NCBI RefSeq assembly: GCF_000696095.1
Contig: NZ_BAYX01000007.1
Span: 62,001-126,000, forward strand
Direction: 5' to 3'
DNA length: 64,000 nt
Source of the DNA: Rhizobium rhizogenes NBRC 13257
GTDB taxonomy: Bacteria; Pseudomonadota; Alphaproteobacteria; Rhizobiales; Rhizobiaceae
Shown here one piece after another: positions 56,115-64,000 of the stretch. The position numbers and the translations under genes were made by a program. The notes below the pieces were generated by a model. It saw only the letters and a list, made by a program, of their open reading frames with translations, was not told where the DNA came from and did not search any database. Every line of letters starts with the position of its first letter. The first letter of the stretch is position 1.

Positions 56115-56230
56115 GCAAACGCCCCACATCGCCCATTCCGCGCCGTTCTCGTTGGAACGGTCGCGCCCCGCCCATCATGGTGCAATGCAATGGCAATCAC
56201 AAGCGATACGGGGCGACACGCCCGGCCGCT

Positions 56231-57529
56231 TCAGCCCTCGGCTGCATTTGGCGCATAAGTGGCCGGGTCGACCGATCTCGGCCTGCCTACAAGCGACAGC
56301 GCTGCGACACGCGGCGGCGTCTCGCTGATCACCTTGCCGCGCCGGACCACAAAGAGCCGGCCGGCGCGCATCCTGATAGCCTCGATCGTATCCCGGGCCT
56401 GCAGCACGACGAGATCACCGTTGCAGCCTACCTCCAGCCCGTAACCGTCGATGCCCATCACTTTGGCCGGATTGGCGGTGACGGCGTCGAAGCAGAACCG
56501 CATGGCTTCGCGCGACGCCAGCTGCCCGACATGCAGCCCCATATGGGCGACATCCAGCATGTCGGCGCCGCCGAGCGAATACCAGGGGTCCATGCAGCAA
56601 TCCTGGCCGAAGGCGATATTGATGCCGAATTCACGCATCTCCTTGACCCGGGTCAACCCGCGCCGCTTGGGATATGTGTCGTGCCGTCCCTGCAGCATGA
56701 TGTTGATCAGCGGATTGGGAATCGCATGCACCCCTGCCTCCGCGATTAGCGGTAGGAGTTTAGAGACATAATAATTGTCCATCGAGTGCATCGAGGTCAG
56801 ATGCGAGCCGGCCACCCTGCCCTGAAGACCGAGCCGTGTCGTTTCAGCGGCCAATGTCTCGACGTGGCGCGACAGTGGATCGTCGGTCTCGTCGCAATGC
56901 ACGTCGACCATCAGGCCGCGCTTCTCGGCGATCTCGCAGAGTGCGCGCACCGAACGTGCGCCATCCTCCATCGTCCGCTCGAAGTGCGGAATGCCGCCGA
57001 CGATATCGACGCCGAGATCAAGCGCGCGCTCCAGATTCTGTGCCGCCGTCGGCGATCGGTAATAACCGTCCTGCGGGAAGGCCACGAGCTGCAGGTCGAG
57101 ATAGGGCGCGACCTGCTTCTTCACCTCCAGCAGCGCCTCGACGGCCAACAGTCGGTCATCGCAGATATCGACATGGGTACGCACGGCCAAAAGACCCTGC
57201 GATACCGCGAGATCGCAATAGCGCAAGGCCCGCTCCGCCACCGCCTCGTGCGTCAACAACGGCTTCAGCTCCCCCCAGAGCGCAATGCCCTCCAGCAACG
57301 TGCCCGACGTATTGAGCCTCGGCAGGCCGAGCGACAGGGTCGCGTCCATGTGAAAATGACAATCGATAAAGGGAGGCGACACCAGATGGCCGCCGGCATC
57401 GATCACACGTTCCGCCTCCGCCTTCAGTCCAGGCTCGACAGCCACGATCTTGCCACCGGCAATGGCAATATCCTGCCCCTTGCGGCCGTCAGGAAGGTTG
57501 GCATTGCGGACGATGAGATCGAATGTCAT
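56231..57529 (-). CDS. CodA-like cytosine deaminase/amidohydrolase
   Basis: A 432-residue amidohydrolase of the E. coli CodA type, which deaminates cytosine and related rings. Metal and catalytic residues are present: HFH in PFIDCHFHMD, HCDETDD, GSHLTSMHSM and the aspartate of FGQDCCMDPWY. The ring-binding glutamine region LVAFPQDG is also kept. Next to the catalytic aspartate, CodA has Asp314 but this protein has Cys, and His before it is Gln. Asp314 is a known specificity position, so substrates may include other N-heterocycles such as isoguanine or creatinine. The gene stands alone. Confidence 0.8.
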   Translation of the reverse strand: MTFDLIVRNANLPDGRKGQDIAIAGGKIVAVEPGLKAEAERVIDAGGHLVSPPFIDCHFHMDATLSLGLPRLNTSGTLLEGIALWGELKPLLTHEAVAERALRYCDLAVSQGLLAVRTHVDICDDRLLAVEALLEVKKQVAPYLDLQLVAFPQDGYYRSPTAAQNLERALDLGVDIVGGIPHFERTMEDGARSVRALCEIAEKRGLMVDVHCDETDDPLSRHVETLAAETTRLGLQGRVAGSHLTSMHSMDNYYVSKLLPLIAEAGVHAIPNPLINIMLQGRHDTYPKRRGLTRVKEMREFGINIAFGQDCCMDPWYSLGGADMLDVAHMGLHVGQLASREAMRFCFDAVTANPAKVMGIDGYGLEVGCNGDLVVLQARDTIEAIRMRAGRLFVVRRGKVISETPPRVAALSLVGRPRSVDPATYAPNAAEG

Positions 57530-57809
57530 GGAGAATTGCCTTCGGATCGGTGGGAGATGCTTCTATCGTGAATGTCTAGCATGCCTCCGAAGGCTGGCAA
57601 GTCGTTCAACGGTTTGGAACTGTAGCGATCCACGCATGTCACATTGCCTTTATCTTTATGGTCTTTATGACACCTCTATCGCAGTGCCCTGGATAAGCAC
57701 CGCAACGTATAGGCGTCCCCGGCGATCCTGTGTATAAGCGCAGGCGACCGCCAATGAAGGGATCGCGCCGCAGCGCTGAGCCCACTGCAAGCAAGAGGAT
57801 TGAAGTTCC

Positions 57810-59132
57810 ATGCACATCACAATGATCGGTTCGGGTTATGTGGGTCTTGTGTCTGGTGTCTGCTTTGCGGATTTCGGCCATGACGTCATTTGCGTCGACA
57901 AGGATGTCGGCAAGATCGAGGCGCTGCTGAAAGGCGAAATCCCGATCTTCGAGCCCGGCCTGGAACAACTCGTCGCCGACAATGTCCGCGCCGGCCGCCT
58001 GTCCTTCTCGACCGATGTCGAAACCAGCGTTGCCGCCAGCGACGTCGTCTTCATCGCTGTCGGCACGCCGTCGCGTCGCGGCGATGGCCATGCCGATCTC
58101 TCCTACGTCTATGCCGCCGCCCGCGAGATAGCCGAACACGTCAAGGGCTTCACCGTCATCGTCACCAAGTCGACCGTACCGGTCGGCACCGGCGACGAGG
58201 TCGAGCGCATCATCCGCGAAACCAATCCGAATGCCGATGTCGCCGTTGTCTCCAATCCGGAATTTTTGCGCGAGGGTGCGGCCATCGAGGACTTCAAGCG
58301 TCCCGACCGCATCGTCATCGGCCTCAACGACGATCGCGCTCGCGGTGTCATGACCGAGGTCTACCGGCCGCTCTATCTCAACCAGGCGCCGCTGCTCTTC
58401 ACCGCGCGGCGCACCTCCGAGCTGATCAAATACGCTGCCAATGCCTTCCTCGCCATGAAGATCACCTTCATCAACGAGATGGCCGATCTCTGCGAGAAGG
58501 TCGGCGCCAATGTGCAGGAAGTGTCGCGCGGCATCGGGCTCGACGGCCGCATCGGCGCGAAGTTCCTGCATGCCGGCCCGGGCTATGGCGGCTCCTGCTT
58601 CCCGAAGGACACGCTGGCGCTCGCCAAGACCGCGCAGGATTTTGACAGTCCCGTGCGCCTCATCGAGACGACGATCTCGATCAACGACAACCGCAAGCGC
58701 GCCATGGGCCGCAAGGTGATCGCGGCCATGGGCGGCGACGTCAGGGGAAAGACCGTTGCCGTGCTCGGCCTGACCTTCAAGCCGAATACCGACGACATGC
58801 GCGACAGCCCGGCGATCTCGGTCATCCAGACGCTTCAGGACGGCGGCGCCACCGTGACCGGCTACGATCCCGAGGGCATGGACAATGCCCGCCAGGTGAT
58901 CGACGATATTACCTATGCCGCGGACGCCTATAGCGCCGCGCAGGGCGCCGACGCTCTTGTCATCGTCACCGAATGGAACCAGTTCCGCGCGCTCGATTTC
59001 GCCCGGCTGAAGGCCGTCATGAACGCTCCGGTCCTCGTCGACCTCAGAAACATCTATCGCCATGACGAGGTCACAAAGCACGGCTTTGTCTATACGAGCA
59101 TCGGCAGACCCATGAACGGGGCCGAACTGTAA
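57810..59132 (+). CDS. rkpK: UDP-glucose 6-dehydrogenase
   Basis: A 440-residue NAD-dependent enzyme that makes UDP-glucuronate for surface polysaccharides. The N-terminal Rossmann motif is [15 protein letters not shown]. The catalytic cysteine is Cys263 in [16 protein letters not shown]. The C-terminal domain includes [17 protein letters not shown]. The epimerase gene follows after 14 nt. In Sinorhizobium this pair is rkpK-lpsL, needed for LPS and capsule and for effective symbiosis. Confidence 0.95.
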   Translation: MHITMIGSGYVGLVSGVCFADFGHDVICVDKDVGKIEALLKGEIPIFEPGLEQLVADNVRAGRLSFSTDVETSVAASDVVFIAVGTPSRRGDGHADLSYVYAAAREIAEHVKGFTVIVTKSTVPVGTGDEVERIIRETNPNADVAVVSNPEFLREGAAIEDFKRPDRIVIGLNDDRARGVMTEVYRPLYLNQAPLLFTARRTSELIKYAANAFLAMKITFINEMADLCEKVGANVQEVSRGIGLDGRIGAKFLHAGPGYGGSCFPKDTLALAKTAQDFDSPVRLIETTISINDNRKRAMGRKVIAAMGGDVRGKTVAVLGLTFKPNTDDMRDSPAISVIQTLQDGGATVTGYDPEGMDNARQVIDDITYAADAYSAAQGADALVIVTEWNQFRALDFARLKAVMNAPVLVDLRNIYRHDEVTKHGFVYTSIGRPMNGAEL

Positions 59133-59146
59133 GCAAGGGCCGACGA

Positions 59147-60151
59147 ATGCGCTATCTCATCACCGGAACCGCCGGCTTCATCGGCTTTCATCTCGCCAAG
59201 CGCCTGCTCGACGACGGCCACTTCGTCGTCGGCTTCGACGGCATGACGCCCTATTACGACGTCAAGCTCAAGGAAAAGCGCACCGCCATCCTCGCCCGTT
59301 CCAACGGCTTCAAGGCCGTGACCGGCATGCTTGAGGATAAGGCGGCGCTGGATCATGCCGCTGAACTGGCCGAACCCGACGTCATCGTCCATCTCGCGGC
59401 CCAGGCCGGCGTGCGCTACAGCCTGGAAAATCCGCGCTCCTACGTGGATTCCAATCTCGTCGGCTCCTTCAACGTGCTGGAACTGGCGCGAAGCATTCAG
59501 CCGAAACACCTGCTGCTCGCCTCCACCTCCTCGGTCTACGGCGCCAACGAGAAGATCCCTTTCGCGGAAAGCGACAAGGCCGACGAGCAGATGACGATCT
59601 ACGCGGCAACGAAGAAGAGCATGGAGCTGATGGCGCATAGCTACGCCCATCTCTTCCACATCCCGACCACCGTCTTCCGCTTCTTCACCGTCTACGGTCC
59701 CTGGGGCCGGCCGGACATGGCGCTGTTCAAGTTCGTCGAGGCTATCAAGCACGACCGCCCGATAGAGATCTACGGCGAAGGCAAGATGAGCCGCGACTTC
59801 ACCTATATTGACGATCTCGTCGAAGGCATCGTCAAGCTGATCGGCGTCATTCCGTCAGAAGAAAACCGGGTCGTATCGGACACGATCAGCGATACGCTGT
59901 CGAAGAACGCCCCTTTCCGCATCGTCAATATTGGTGGCGGCCAGCCGGTCGGGCTGATGGCCTTCGTCGAGACCATCGAGGCGATGCTTGGCAAAAGGGC
60001 GATCCGCCACATGCTGCCGATGCAGCCGGGCGACGTGCATAATACCTATGCCGTGCCGGACCTTCTGGTGGCGTTGACTGGTTTCAAGCCGCAGATCGAG
60101 GTCGACGCGGGCGTACGCCTCTTCGTCGAGTGGTATCAGGAAAACTACTGA
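59147..60151 (+). CDS. lpsL: UDP-glucuronate 4-epimerase
   Basis: A 334-residue short-chain dehydrogenase/epimerase. It has the NAD-binding [10 protein letters not shown] motif (residues ~7-16), the serine region [17 protein letters not shown] and the YxxxK catalytic pair in [12 protein letters not shown]. It converts UDP-glucuronate from the upstream enzyme to UDP-galacturonate, a component of rhizobial LPS. It ends 10 nt before the convergent flavin reductase gene. Confidence 0.93.
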   Translation: MRYLITGTAGFIGFHLAKRLLDDGHFVVGFDGMTPYYDVKLKEKRTAILARSNGFKAVTGMLEDKAALDHAAELAEPDVIVHLAAQAGVRYSLENPRSYVDSNLVGSFNVLELARSIQPKHLLLASTSSVYGANEKIPFAESDKADEQMTIYAATKKSMELMAHSYAHLFHIPTTVFRFFTVYGPWGRPDMALFKFVEAIKHDRPIEIYGEGKMSRDFTYIDDLVEGIVKLIGVIPSEENRVVSDTISDTLSKNAPFRIVNIGGGQPVGLMAFVETIEAMLGKRAIRHMLPMQPGDVHNTYAVPDLLVALTGFKPQIEVDAGVRLFVEWYQENY

Positions 60152-60161
60152 AAAAGCCGAC

Positions 60162-60701
60162 CTATTCGGCCTGACCCGCCGGATGATAATTCCGGTCGAA
60201 GTAAACCAGCCCCTGCCCGCCATCGCGCTGGCGGATGGCGTCGACTTCGCACATCAGGATATCGTGCGTGCCGCCATCGGCGCGGCGCACGATGCGGCAG
60301 TCGAAGGACACGAGTGCGTCCTCCAGCGCCGGCGAGCCGGTGGATAGTTCCGACCATGCGGCCGCGGCGAAACGCTCGGCAACCGGCGTCTTGCCGCCGA
60401 AGAGGCGCGAGAGGTCCTGATGCCCTTCCGACAGCACGTTGACGCAAAGCACGCCGTTTTCCGTCACCGCAGGGTGAACGGATGCGCTGCGATTGAGACA
60501 GACAAGCAGGGTCGGCGGGCTGTCGGTGACGCTGCAAACGGCGGTCGCGGCAAAGCCCGCGAGACCCGCCGGTCCATTGGTGGTGACGATGTTCACGGCA
60601 GCGGCCATGCGCGCCATGGCGTTGCGAAACTCGGCTCGTACCACATCGGGATCGGCGACGGGTATCGCCTTCTCGATCGCCACGGATGTCTTCATGTTCA
60701 T
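60162..60701 (-). CDS. rutF: RutF-like NADH:FMN oxidoreductase
   Basis: A flavin reductase of about 179 residues that resembles E. coli RutF closely: [54 protein letters not shown] and [12 protein letters not shown] are all shared in pattern. RutF supplies reduced FMN to the pyrimidine monooxygenase RutA. No rutA-E gene is in the window, so it may serve another monooxygenase or a distant rut locus. Three nearby ATGs (60707, 60701, 60695) are possible; GGGGA suits 60701 best. Confidence 0.82.
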
Positions 60702-61037
60702 TCCCATTGTCCCCGCGTGTCGCGCCGAAATCTGGATGCAAGCAACGTACCAAGTCAAACCGCGCATCTCAAGCAGCCGCATTTCACGGAATCGCTATTC
60801 GCAGGGCAATTAGTTTTCTATAAAATCTATCAACAAAAGCAAAAACAATCCTGTCCATACGCCTTTGGGGCATTTCCTCCCACCTTCCTAGAGCGAAGCA
60901 ACATGGCCGGCAATCGTGACGACCCTTACCGTCTGCGTACGCAAAAAGGCAGCGGCACGACCGCAAATTGATGCTTTCCTCCGTCATCATCCTTGCCGTA
61001 TCCGTTAAAGGAGAGACGCACATGAGAGGATACGGCC

Positions 61038-61835
61038 ATGGCCAAGCCCTTCTACTGGAATGAACTGAACACTTATGATTTCGCCGGCCTTTCGCCCGAT
61101 ACCACCATCGCGATCCTGCCGATCGCCTCGACCGAACAGCACGGCCCGCATCTGCCGATCGCAACCGACGTCGCCATCGCCACAGGCATGCTGGCGGAGC
61201 TGAAGGTCCAGCGCCCCAACGATCTCGATTTCCTTGTGCTGCCGACCCAGGAGATCGGTAAGGCCAATGAACATGTCTACGGCCCAGGCACGCTCTCCCT
61301 CAGCGCCGAGCTGTTGATTCCGGTCTGGACGGCGATCGGCGCCAAGGTTGCCGAGGCCGGCATCCGCAAGATGGTCATAGTCAACTCCCATGGCGGCAAT
61401 CTCGACATCATGGGCATTGTCGCGCGCGAATTGCGCGTGCGCTACCAGATGGCCGTCGTCGCCACGCAATGGATGCGCTTTGGCACGCCTGACGGCATGA
61501 TCAGCGAGCACGAGCAGTGCTACGGCATCCATGGCGGCGACGTTGAGACCTCGTTGATGCTGCATTTCCGGCCCGAGCTGGTGCGGATGGACAAGGCCGA
61601 GAACTTCGCCTCCAAGGCGGAATGGATGAAGGAGCGCTCAAACTACCTGCAGCCGCTGCCGCCGCACTCGCTCGCCTGGATCGCCCATGATCTCAACCCC
61701 AACGGCGTCGTCGGCAATGCCGCCAACGGCACGGCGGAAAAGGGCGCGCTCATCTGCAGCCACCAGATCAACGGTTTCATCGAGATGCTACGCGATCTCA
61801 GGGACTATCCGCTGTCGAACCTCTATTCGAAATAG
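61038..61835 (+). CDS. Creatininase-family amidohydrolase
   Basis: A 265-residue cytosolic metal hydrolase. The first metal motif STEQHGPHLPIATD keeps the Glu-x-His and Asp of the family. The second reads NSHGGNLD, whereas true creatininase is known for His-Tyr-Glu at that place; so creatinine hydrolysis is doubtful and another cyclic amide or formamide is more likely. HGGDVETSLML, near the C-terminal third, is typical of the wider family. AGAGGA-like purines precede the ATG. It ends in a 13-nt tail-to-tail overlap with the LysR gene. Its neighbours suggest catabolism of an imported nitrogen heterocycle. Confidence 0.82.
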   Translation: MAKPFYWNELNTYDFAGLSPDTTIAILPIASTEQHGPHLPIATDVAIATGMLAELKVQRPNDLDFLVLPTQEIGKANEHVYGPGTLSLSAELLIPVWTAIGAKVAEAGIRKMVIVNSHGGNLDIMGIVARELRVRYQMAVVATQWMRFGTPDGMISEHEQCYGIHGGDVETSLMLHFRPELVRMDKAENFASKAEWMKERSNYLQPLPPHSLAWIAHDLNPNGVVGNAANGTAEKGALICSHQINGFIEMLRDLRDYPLSNLYSK

Positions 61836-62791
61836 GCGTCAGACCGACGACGTTCCGACGGCATCAGGATATGTCCTTTTGCCTGTAGCTCCTCCACAAG
61901 GCCGGCCAGTTCCGCGAGCAGATATTCCACGAACAGGCTCGTCGCCGCATCCAGCGGCGCACGCGCCCGCGCAAAGAGTTTCAGCGGCTGATGCCGCGAA
62001 TGCGGCTCCGCGATCGGCCGAAACACTAGCTCGCCACGTCGGCAATCGGTGATGACGTCGAGCGGATTGAGCAGCGTCAGTCCCGCCCCGCATTTCACCA
62101 GCTGCTTCAGCATCTCCGATGCATTGCTTTCCAGCACCGGCTCGACCTGCACCGATAGCCGCGCCAGAGTCAGGTTGATGATGTCACGCAGGCTGGTGCC
62201 CGGCTGCGCCAGAAGCAGCCGCTCCTCCACCACATCGGCGAGATTGATCGGCCCCGGCTCGATCAGCGGATGCCCCGGCGGCAGCACGACACCGATCGGA
62301 ATGTCGAAATTACCAAGCGACCGGATGCCCGGCGTCGCCGGGATATTGAAACCGAGGCCGATATCCACCTCGCCTGACAGCACCGGCGCGACTGTCGTCG
62401 AGCCGGAATCGTTGCGCAACTGGATGAAGACGCGCGGATGCTCGGAGAGGAAGCGCGCAATGATCTCCGGCAGCGGTCCGGCAGCAAGGCCGACCGTCGT
62501 CACGATCCTGACCTTGCCGGCCTGCTGCATCTTCAGGCTGCGGATGCGCCCTTCCAGCCGTTCGTAATTCTTCAGCACCTCGCGGATATGCTCGATGCAG
62601 AGCTCGCCCGCCGCCGTCAGCCTGAGGCCACGCGGCAGCCGCTCGAACAGCGGCGCTCCCATCTCCTCTTCCAGCGCCAATATCTGCCGGTTGATCGCCG
62701 AGGACGCCACGTTCAGCCGCGCCGCCGCCTTGCGGATCGAGCCGCAGCGGGCGATCTCGTTGATGTAGAGCAGTCGTCTCGAATGCAGCAT
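61823..62791 (-). CDS. LysR-family transcriptional regulator
   Basis: A 322-residue regulator. The N-terminal winged helix is LLYINEIARCGSIRKAAARLNVASSAINRQ (in two parts, residues ~7-36), followed by a linker helix and an effector-binding domain (~90-300). The start at 62791 has GGGGA 7 nt upstream; ATGs at 62803 and 62839 lack a ribosome site. It is divergent from the binding-protein gene at 62976 and probably controls it and perhaps the creatininase-family gene. The inducer is unknown. Confidence 0.9.
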   Translation of the reverse strand: MLHSRRLLYINEIARCGSIRKAAARLNVASSAINRQILALEEEMGAPLFERLPRGLRLTAAGELCIEHIREVLKNYERLEGRIRSLKMQQAGKVRIVTTVGLAAGPLPEIIARFLSEHPRVFIQLRNDSGSTTVAPVLSGEVDIGLGFNIPATPGIRSLGNFDIPIGVVLPPGHPLIEPGPINLADVVEERLLLAQPGTSLRDIINLTLARLSVQVEPVLESNASEMLKQLVKCGAGLTLLNPLDVITDCRRGELVFRPIAEPHSRHQPLKLFARARAPLDAATSLFVEYLLAELAGLVEELQAKGHILMPSERRRSDAYFE

Positions 62792-62852
62792 AGGTGTCCC
62801 CATTGCATAAATTTTGCCCAGGCCGCACAATTTAGGCACAGACCCGAGTTGA

Positions 62853-62869
62853 GATGCCTAAAAGGCATC
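62853..62869. promoter_or_regulatory. Candidate LysR operator
   Basis: A perfect 7-bp inverted repeat GATGCCT-AAA-AGGCATC contains TGCCTAAAAGGCA, an exact T-N11-A LysR box with dyad symmetry. It lies between the divergent LysR and binding-protein genes, 62 nt before the former. Confidence 0.6.
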
Positions 62870-62975
62870 AATGTGCACGAATTTTGATGCTTTTCAAAGC
62901 GCAACGCAATCGCTCAAATGCACAAAATGGGCGTCACTGGTGGCGTCTCATGGCGAATAAGGGGAACAACCAGCC

Positions 62976-63992
62976 ATGTTCAATGCATTGAAGTCCAAAG
63001 CATTTCTTACCGCCATGGGCCTGATGGCCGCCATTGCCATGGCCGAGCCCGCAAGCGCCCTCGACAAGGTGACCTACGGCACCAACTGGCTCGCCCAGGC
63101 CGAACATGGCGGCTTCTACCAGGCAGTGGCCGACGGCACCTACAAGAAATACGGCCTCGACGTCACCATCGTCCAGGGTGGCCCGAATGCCGCCAACTCG
63201 GCGCTGCTGATTTCCGGCAAGATCGATTTCTACATGGGCGGCCCGCAGCAGGAAATCGACGCCGTCAAGCAGGGCATCCCGATCGTCGATGTCGCCGCCA
63301 TCTTCCAGAAGGACCCGCAGGTGCTGATCGCCCATCCGGACGCCGGCGTGGAGAAATTCGAGGATCTCGCCAAGTTGCCGACCCTGTTCATGAGCAAGGA
63401 CGGCTACGTCACCTATTTCGAGTGGATGAAGGCGAACTTCCCCGGCTTCAAGGACGAACAGTTCAAACCCTACAATTTCAGCGCGGCGCCGTTCCTTTCC
63501 GACAAGCAGTCGGCCCAGCAGGGCTATCTGACCTCCGAGCCCTATGAGATCGAAAAGCAGGCCGGCTGGAAGCCGAAAGTCTTCCTGATCGCCGACGCCG
63601 GCTACTCGCCCTATTCGACGATGATCACTGCCCAGACCGCAATGGTCCAGAAGAATCCGGACCTGGTGCAGCGCTTCGTCAACGCCTCCATAGAGGGCTG
63701 GTACAACTATCTCTACGGCGACAACAAGGCGGCCAACGATCTGATCAAGAAGGACAATCCCGACATGACGGACGGCCAGATCGCCTATTCCATCGCCAAG
63801 ATGAAGGAATACGGCATCGTGGAATCCGGCGACGCCATCGACAAGGGCATCGGCTGCATCACCGACGCGCACTACAAGAAATTCTTCGACGAGATGGTGC
63901 AGATCAAGATCTTCGACGCCGACACGGATTACAAAAAGGCCTTTGACCCGCAGTTCGTCTGCAAGGGCTTTGGGATGACGTTGAAGAAGTAA
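62976..63992 (+). CDS. ABC substrate-binding protein, NMT1/THI5 family (second)
   Basis: A 338-residue periplasmic binding protein with a signal peptide (residues 1-~28, ending AEPASALDK). The mature protein starts KVTYGTNWLAQAEHGGFYQA and resembles the binding protein at 2408 in pattern (GLDVTIVQGGPN against GLDVDIKPGGPD). GGGGA precedes the ATG. It is the last gene in the window and probably heads an ABC operon that continues to the right. Its ligand is unknown; the divergent LysR gene and creatininase-family gene suggest a nitrogenous ring compound. Confidence 0.88.
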   Translation: MFNALKSKAFLTAMGLMAAIAMAEPASALDKVTYGTNWLAQAEHGGFYQAVADGTYKKYGLDVTIVQGGPNAANSALLISGKIDFYMGGPQQEIDAVKQGIPIVDVAAIFQKDPQVLIAHPDAGVEKFEDLAKLPTLFMSKDGYVTYFEWMKANFPGFKDEQFKPYNFSAAPFLSDKQSAQQGYLTSEPYEIEKQAGWKPKVFLIADAGYSPYSTMITAQTAMVQKNPDLVQRFVNASIEGWYNYLYGDNKAANDLIKKDNPDMTDGQIAYSIAKMKEYGIVESGDAIDKGIGCITDAHYKKFFDEMVQIKIFDADTDYKKAFDPQFVCKGFGMTLKK

Positions 63993-64000
63993 GCCTTAGC

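Noticed and set aside
60903..60971. A 22-residue plus-strand frame (MAGNRDDPYRLRTQKGSG start)
   Set aside because: The composition is plausible for a small protein, but there is no clear ribosome site and nothing else supports it; left uncalled.
61038..61835. Calling the creatininase-family gene a true creatininase
   Set aside because: The metal-site glutamate known after His-Tyr in creatininase is Gly here (HGGN), so the specific activity is not supported.
1..64000. tRNA genes, riboswitches, insertion sequences, prophage or CRISPR
   Set aside because: I looked for cloverleaf T-loop motifs, long terminal repeats, transposase motifs and regularly spaced repeats, and saw none that I could support by eye.

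Overview
The window looks like a chromosomal segment of a Rhizobiaceae alphaproteobacterium, probably Rhizobium or a close relative. Reasons: GC-rich codon use; the cell-cycle genes ctrA, sciP and chpT next to an eipA-like gene, rpoH and purA; a ureDAB-[GT29-like]-C-[TIGR02117-like]-EFG urease cluster; a bra-type amino acid ABC operon; a tetrameric sarcosine oxidase operon; and an adjacent rkpK-lpsL pair. I see no tRNA, rRNA, insertion sequence, phage gene or CRISPR array. Assignments rest on reading motifs and remembered family features; no database search was run.

Layout. 1-3.4 kb: end of an operon with a small SMR-like membrane protein, two ABC permeases and an NMT1/THI5-type binding protein. 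3.8-8.3 kb: an RND efflux adaptor and pump. 8.4-16.1 kb (minus): urease structural and accessory genes, with a diguanylate cyclase and two poorly understood proteins among them. 16.3-21.9 kb (minus): urea ABC transporter urtABCDE. 22.1-26.4 kb (plus, divergent): an NCS1-type permease fused to a hybrid histidine kinase, plus a LuxR-type response regulator, probably a sensory system for the urea genes. 26.5-32.1 kb (minus): branched-chain or general amino acid ABC operon. 32.4-40.1 kb (minus): sarcosine oxidase soxBDAG and a dimethylglycine dehydrogenase-like protein. 40.4-46.3 kb: cysQ, sciP, a GNAT, fliJ-like, ctrA, a single-domain receiver, chpT and eipA. 46.5-55 kb: a membrane coiled-coil protein, an rRNA/tRNA methyltransferase, a pseudouridine synthase, rpoH, a large membrane protein of unknown function and purA. 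55.3-60.2 kb: a GNAT, a cytosine deaminase-like amidohydrolase, and UDP-glucose dehydrogenase plus UDP-glucuronate epimerase. 60.2-64 kb: a RutF-like flavin reductase, a creatininase-family hydrolase, a LysR regulator and a second NMT1/THI5-type binding protein.

Two themes connect the segment. One is nitrogen scavenging: urea uptake and hydrolysis, nucleobase-type sensing, pyrimidine-related enzymes, amino acid uptake and N-methylglycine oxidation. The other is the CtrA cell-cycle circuit: master regulator, its inhibitor SciP, the phosphotransferase ChpT and probable targets, with GANTC sites and a TTAACCAT half-site upstream of ctrA. The most interesting unit is the permease-kinase hybrid with an eight-cysteine cluster between its transporter and kinase halves. 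It faces the urt operon across an intergenic region that carries a TACGT-N6-ACGTA dyad.
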